A stretch of 64,000 nucleotides of DNA from positions 310,001-374,000 of the forward strand of contig NZ_JBHTJT010000008.1 of the NCBI RefSeq assembly GCF_042676185.1, written 5' to 3'. The notes beneath the pieces were generated by a model that was given only the letters and a program-made list of their open reading frames with translations, searched no databases and was not told the DNA's origin. Position numbers and translations under genes: made by a program. The stretch is from Tropicimonas aquimaris. GTDB lineage: Bacteria > Pseudomonadota > Alphaproteobacteria > Rhodobacterales > Rhodobacteraceae. Of this stretch, positions 61,679 to 64,000 are shown piece by piece (within the stretch, counting starts at the first letter, position 1; each line of letters starts with the position of its first letter).

Positions 61679-63733
61679 TTACCGCCAGAGCGCGGCTCGG
61701 CTGGCGAGCAGGCCCTGCAGCCTGGAGAGAGAGCGGTTGAACGGTCCGGGCTTCGGCAGCGTGCCGCGCGCCAGCCGCTCGACCACCACTTCGGGCGGGC
61801 AGGGCAGGCCGCTGACCGGGTCGCGATAGCGGGGGTAGGCGATCAGCGCCGCATGGGCCAGCGCGGCGAGCGAGGGGCGGGCCATCCGCCGTGCCGGCAC
61901 CGCCCCGAGATCGCGAGTCAGGCCCCAGCCGGCGTAGAACGGCGCGCCGAGGCAGGTGACCCTGCGCCCGCGCAGCAGCGCTTCGAACCCCATCAGCGAG
62001 GTGAGCGTCCAGACCTCGTCGACCTCTGCCAGCAGCGCGGCGGCATCGCCATGCCGGATCACCGCATCGGCAAGGGCTTCGAGCTCGCTCGAGGGCACCG
62101 CGCCAGGGCGCAGCCCGGCCTCGACATCGGGATGCGGCTTGTAGACCAGGACGGCGTCCGGGTTGGCCTCGCGCGTGGCACGCAGCAGGCCGAGGTTGTC
62201 GCGGATCTCCCCGCACCCGAGACAGACCGAGGCATCGTCCTCGACCTGGCCGGGCACCAGGATCCTCCGACCCTCCGGCAGGCTGGGGAGGGCCTCGGCG
62301 GCGAGGTTGTATTTCGTGAGCCCGGCCTCGGTGAGGCGGAGCACCAGCCGCTCGGCCCGGCGGAGCCCTTCGGGGGGCAGCGCCGCGGCCTCGGCGATAA
62401 GCATCTCCAGCCGGCTCTCCCGGGAGGGATCGTAGTAGATGCCAAGGTCGTCGGCGACCAGTGACAGCGGAGGCACCAGTTCCGCCCCGAGCCCGCGCGA
62501 GCGCAGGAACCCGTCCTCGACGCGGATCAGCGGCACGTTGGCCCGCTCTGCGGCGTCCTGCAACTCCGGCCTCACGCTGCCTGCCCAGGCGAGCACCGGG
62601 CGTCCGTCCTTCCTGGCCTGACGGCAGGCCGATGTTGCGTCGCGGAAGCGCAACCGGCAGGTGCCGCCGAAGAAGCCTTGCAGAGTCGGGCGCTTCCAGA
62701 GTCGCATGCCGGTCGCGACATAGCCCGCACGATCCTCGCGGAAGGCCCGGACCCGCGCCTCGAGCCCATCGATCGCTTCTTCCAGTGTGCAGACCCGGTC
62801 GCGGCAGGGATCGTACCAGGTCGGATAGAGGATCATTGCCCCGGCAAAGAGCTGCGCGCGGGTGAGGCGGCGCTGGCGTCGGTCGACGGGCCGCACATCC
62901 TCGGTAAGCCCCCATCCGGCGTAGAAGGGCTGGCCGAAGACCTTGGGTCGATGGCCGGCGAGGATGGCTTCGAAGCCCAATTGGGAGGAGACGGTATGGA
63001 CCTGCACCGCGCCATCGAGCAGATGCCAGGTCGAGACCGGGCCGGTGCAGACCTCGATCCCTTCGGGCAGGTCCTCCGGGTCGAAATGGCCCGGGCGATG
63101 GCCGGCGGTCGTCTCGGGATGAGTACGCACGAGGATGCGGGCGCCGGGATTGTCGAGCCGCGCCTCCGTCAGCATCTCGGCAAAACTGGTGGCCGAGGCG
63201 CCGGCGTGGCGGATCGAGGCATCGCCGCGGGTCTGGTCGATCACCAGGATATAGCCCGGCGCCGGCGGGGGCAGGTCCGGGTCGAAGGCGTTGTACTTGC
63301 TCAGATGCCCCCGGCGTATCCGATCCATCGCCAGCCGGGCGCGGTCCAGCAGGGCGGTGTCGTCAAGCGGCTCGTTGGCAAGGATCTCCTCGAGATCCGA
63401 GGGCTGGGCGCTGTCGAAATGCACTCCCGAGGTGTCTATTTGGAGCCCTATGGGTGGCTCACCGGCGCGGCCGAGATGGATGGAGCGGAGAAAGGGATCC
63501 TCGATCCGAAGGAGCCGCGCGCCGCTTCGCGCCGCCATCGCCTCGCCCCGCGCGGCGGTCGGGCTGTGACCCCAGACGCCGACCCAGTCCTCCGGGCCGG
63601 GGCGCCCGGTGGTGACGTTCCAGCCGGCGAGCGCCAGTATGCGCCGCAGACGCCGGTTCAGGAAGCCGCCGTTGTAGATGAAAAGCCGCCGCGGAGAGGT
63701 CTCCGCGGCGGCATCGATGGGGGTATTTTCCAC
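61679..63733 (-). CDS. kpsC: capsular polysaccharide biosynthesis glycosyltransferase KpsC
   Basis: A 684-residue two-lobed protein made of two homologous halves, as in KpsC, which builds the beta-Kdo linker on the lipid anchor of group 2-type capsules. Both halves carry the family pattern: first RIEDPFLRSIHLGR and VFGQPFYAGWGLTEDV; second RVEDGFLRSRGLG and CLGAPFYAGWGLTRDL. GTG start (CAC at 63731-63733), 9 bp after the upstream export gene's stop. Confidence 0.93.
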   Translation of the reverse strand: MENTPIDAAAETSPRRLFIYNGGFLNRRLRRILALAGWNVTTGRPGPEDWVGVWGHSPTAARGEAMAARSGARLLRIEDPFLRSIHLGRAGEPPIGLQIDTSGVHFDSAQPSDLEEILANEPLDDTALLDRARLAMDRIRRGHLSKYNAFDPDLPPPAPGYILVIDQTRGDASIRHAGASATSFAEMLTEARLDNPGARILVRTHPETTAGHRPGHFDPEDLPEGIEVCTGPVSTWHLLDGAVQVHTVSSQLGFEAILAGHRPKVFGQPFYAGWGLTEDVRPVDRRQRRLTRAQLFAGAMILYPTWYDPCRDRVCTLEEAIDGLEARVRAFREDRAGYVATGMRLWKRPTLQGFFGGTCRLRFRDATSACRQARKDGRPVLAWAGSVRPELQDAAERANVPLIRVEDGFLRSRGLGAELVPPLSLVADDLGIYYDPSRESRLEMLIAEAAALPPEGLRRAERLVLRLTEAGLTKYNLAAEALPSLPEGRRILVPGQVEDDASVCLGCGEIRDNLGLLRATREANPDAVLVYKPHPDVEAGLRPGAVPSSELEALADAVIRHGDAAALLAEVDEVWTLTSLMGFEALLRGRRVTCLGAPFYAGWGLTRDLGAVPARRMARPSLAALAHAALIAYPRYRDPVSGLPCPPEVVVERLARGTLPKPGPFNRSLSRLQGLLASRAALWR

Positions 63734-63742
63734 GCGCGCGGC

Positions 63743-64000
63743 CTACTTGCCGGCGAGTTGGGAATAGTTCGCCAAGGGCGTCAGGCTGCCCGTAACCGCC
63801 GAGAGCGTCTTCTGCCAACGCACGAAGGGCGCCTGCGTGACGTAGAGCGTGTCGTCGTCGCGGATCGCGAAGTCGCGGGCCTCGAACATTCCGTTCGGCT
63901 CGGTCAGGTCGAGCACGTAGACCATGCGCTGATCGCCCACGAGGTCGTTGCGGCCCAGCACGGCACGCGCGATGGACTCGGGCTCGTTGCGGAACACGAA
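63743..64000 (-). CDS. polysaccharide export outer-membrane protein (KpsD/Wza type), C-terminal part
   Basis: The last 85 or so codons of a gene running past the right edge: NDLVGDQRMVYVLDLTEPNG, then FEARDFAIRDDDTLYVTQAP and SAVTGSLTPLANYSQLAGK. The soluble ligand-binding (SLBB-like) sequence and position before kpsC indicate a Wza/KpsD-type capsule export channel subunit. Confidence 0.75.
   Translation of the reverse strand, partial: FVFRNEPESIARAVLGRNDLVGDQRMVYVLDLTEPNGMFEARDFAIRDDDTLYVTQAPFVRWQKTLSAVTGSLTPLANYSQLAGK

Overview
The window is about 64 kb of high-GC DNA from an alphaproteobacterium, most likely a member of the Rhodobacteraceae/Roseobacter group. The evidence is the neighbourhood recJ-glpX-hom, a heterotetrameric sarcosine oxidase operon (soxBDAG), adjacent dnaG and rpoD, a HlyU-type small protein, nrdR-ribD and a KpsC-type capsule gene. 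The assignment is an inference from gene families and order.

Region 1 (1-3757, minus strand) looks like a copper/metal-handling cluster: a CusB-like RND adaptor (cut by the left edge), two small exported proteins, a diheme cytochrome c, and a cytochrome c' with an unusual methionine-rich insert. Region 2 (4017-36352) is a genomic island of about 32 kb in tRNA-Glu(UUC). An 18-bp copy of the tRNA 3' end lies at 4017-4034, and the intact tRNA is at 36337-36411. One half of a tyrosine integrase sits at each end of the island, so the island looks locked in place.

The left two thirds of the island (5.1-26.5 kb) is a sugar-acid module with three parts. The first is a complete L-rhamnose pathway: ABC transporter RhaSTPQ, mutarotase, isomerase, kinase and two different rhamnulose-1-phosphate aldolases, one of them fused to a dehydrogenase. 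The second is the unsaturated-uronate branch KdgF-KduI-KduD with a divergent GntR regulator. The third is an oligosaccharide ABC transporter of the LplABC/YtcQP type plus a cytoplasmic heparinase II/III-type lyase. Together they suggest import of a rhamnose- and uronate-containing oligosaccharide (ulvan-like or rhamnogalacturonan-like), intracellular lyase cleavage, and channelling of rhamnose to DHAP and lactate and of unsaturated uronate to 2-keto-3-deoxygluconate. KDG kinase, KDPG aldolase, any secreted lyase and any sulfatase are not in the window.

The right third of the island (26.5-35.6 kb) begins with IS1595/IS3 remnants. It then carries a winged-helix/TPR regulator, a GYD protein, two NTF2-like proteins alternating with two sulfotransferases, a translationally coupled ChaC-type gamma-glutamylcyclotransferase and M19 dipeptidase (a possible glutathione-degrading pair), a GNAT acetyltransferase, and a truncated phosphotransferase joined to the integrase C-terminal half.

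Region 3 (36.4-64 kb) is ordinary chromosome: recJ, glpX and hom (minus); a lipoprotein; a TetR regulator with a palindromic operator; pirin; a membrane protein; a four-gene Tad-like cluster with two tandem von Willebrand A proteins; an SH3b protein; soxBDAG; dnaG; rpoD; hlyU; a small exported protein; yjbQ; nrdR; ribD; and the capsule genes kpsC and kpsD/wza (cut by the right edge). No CRISPR array, rRNA gene or origin was seen.
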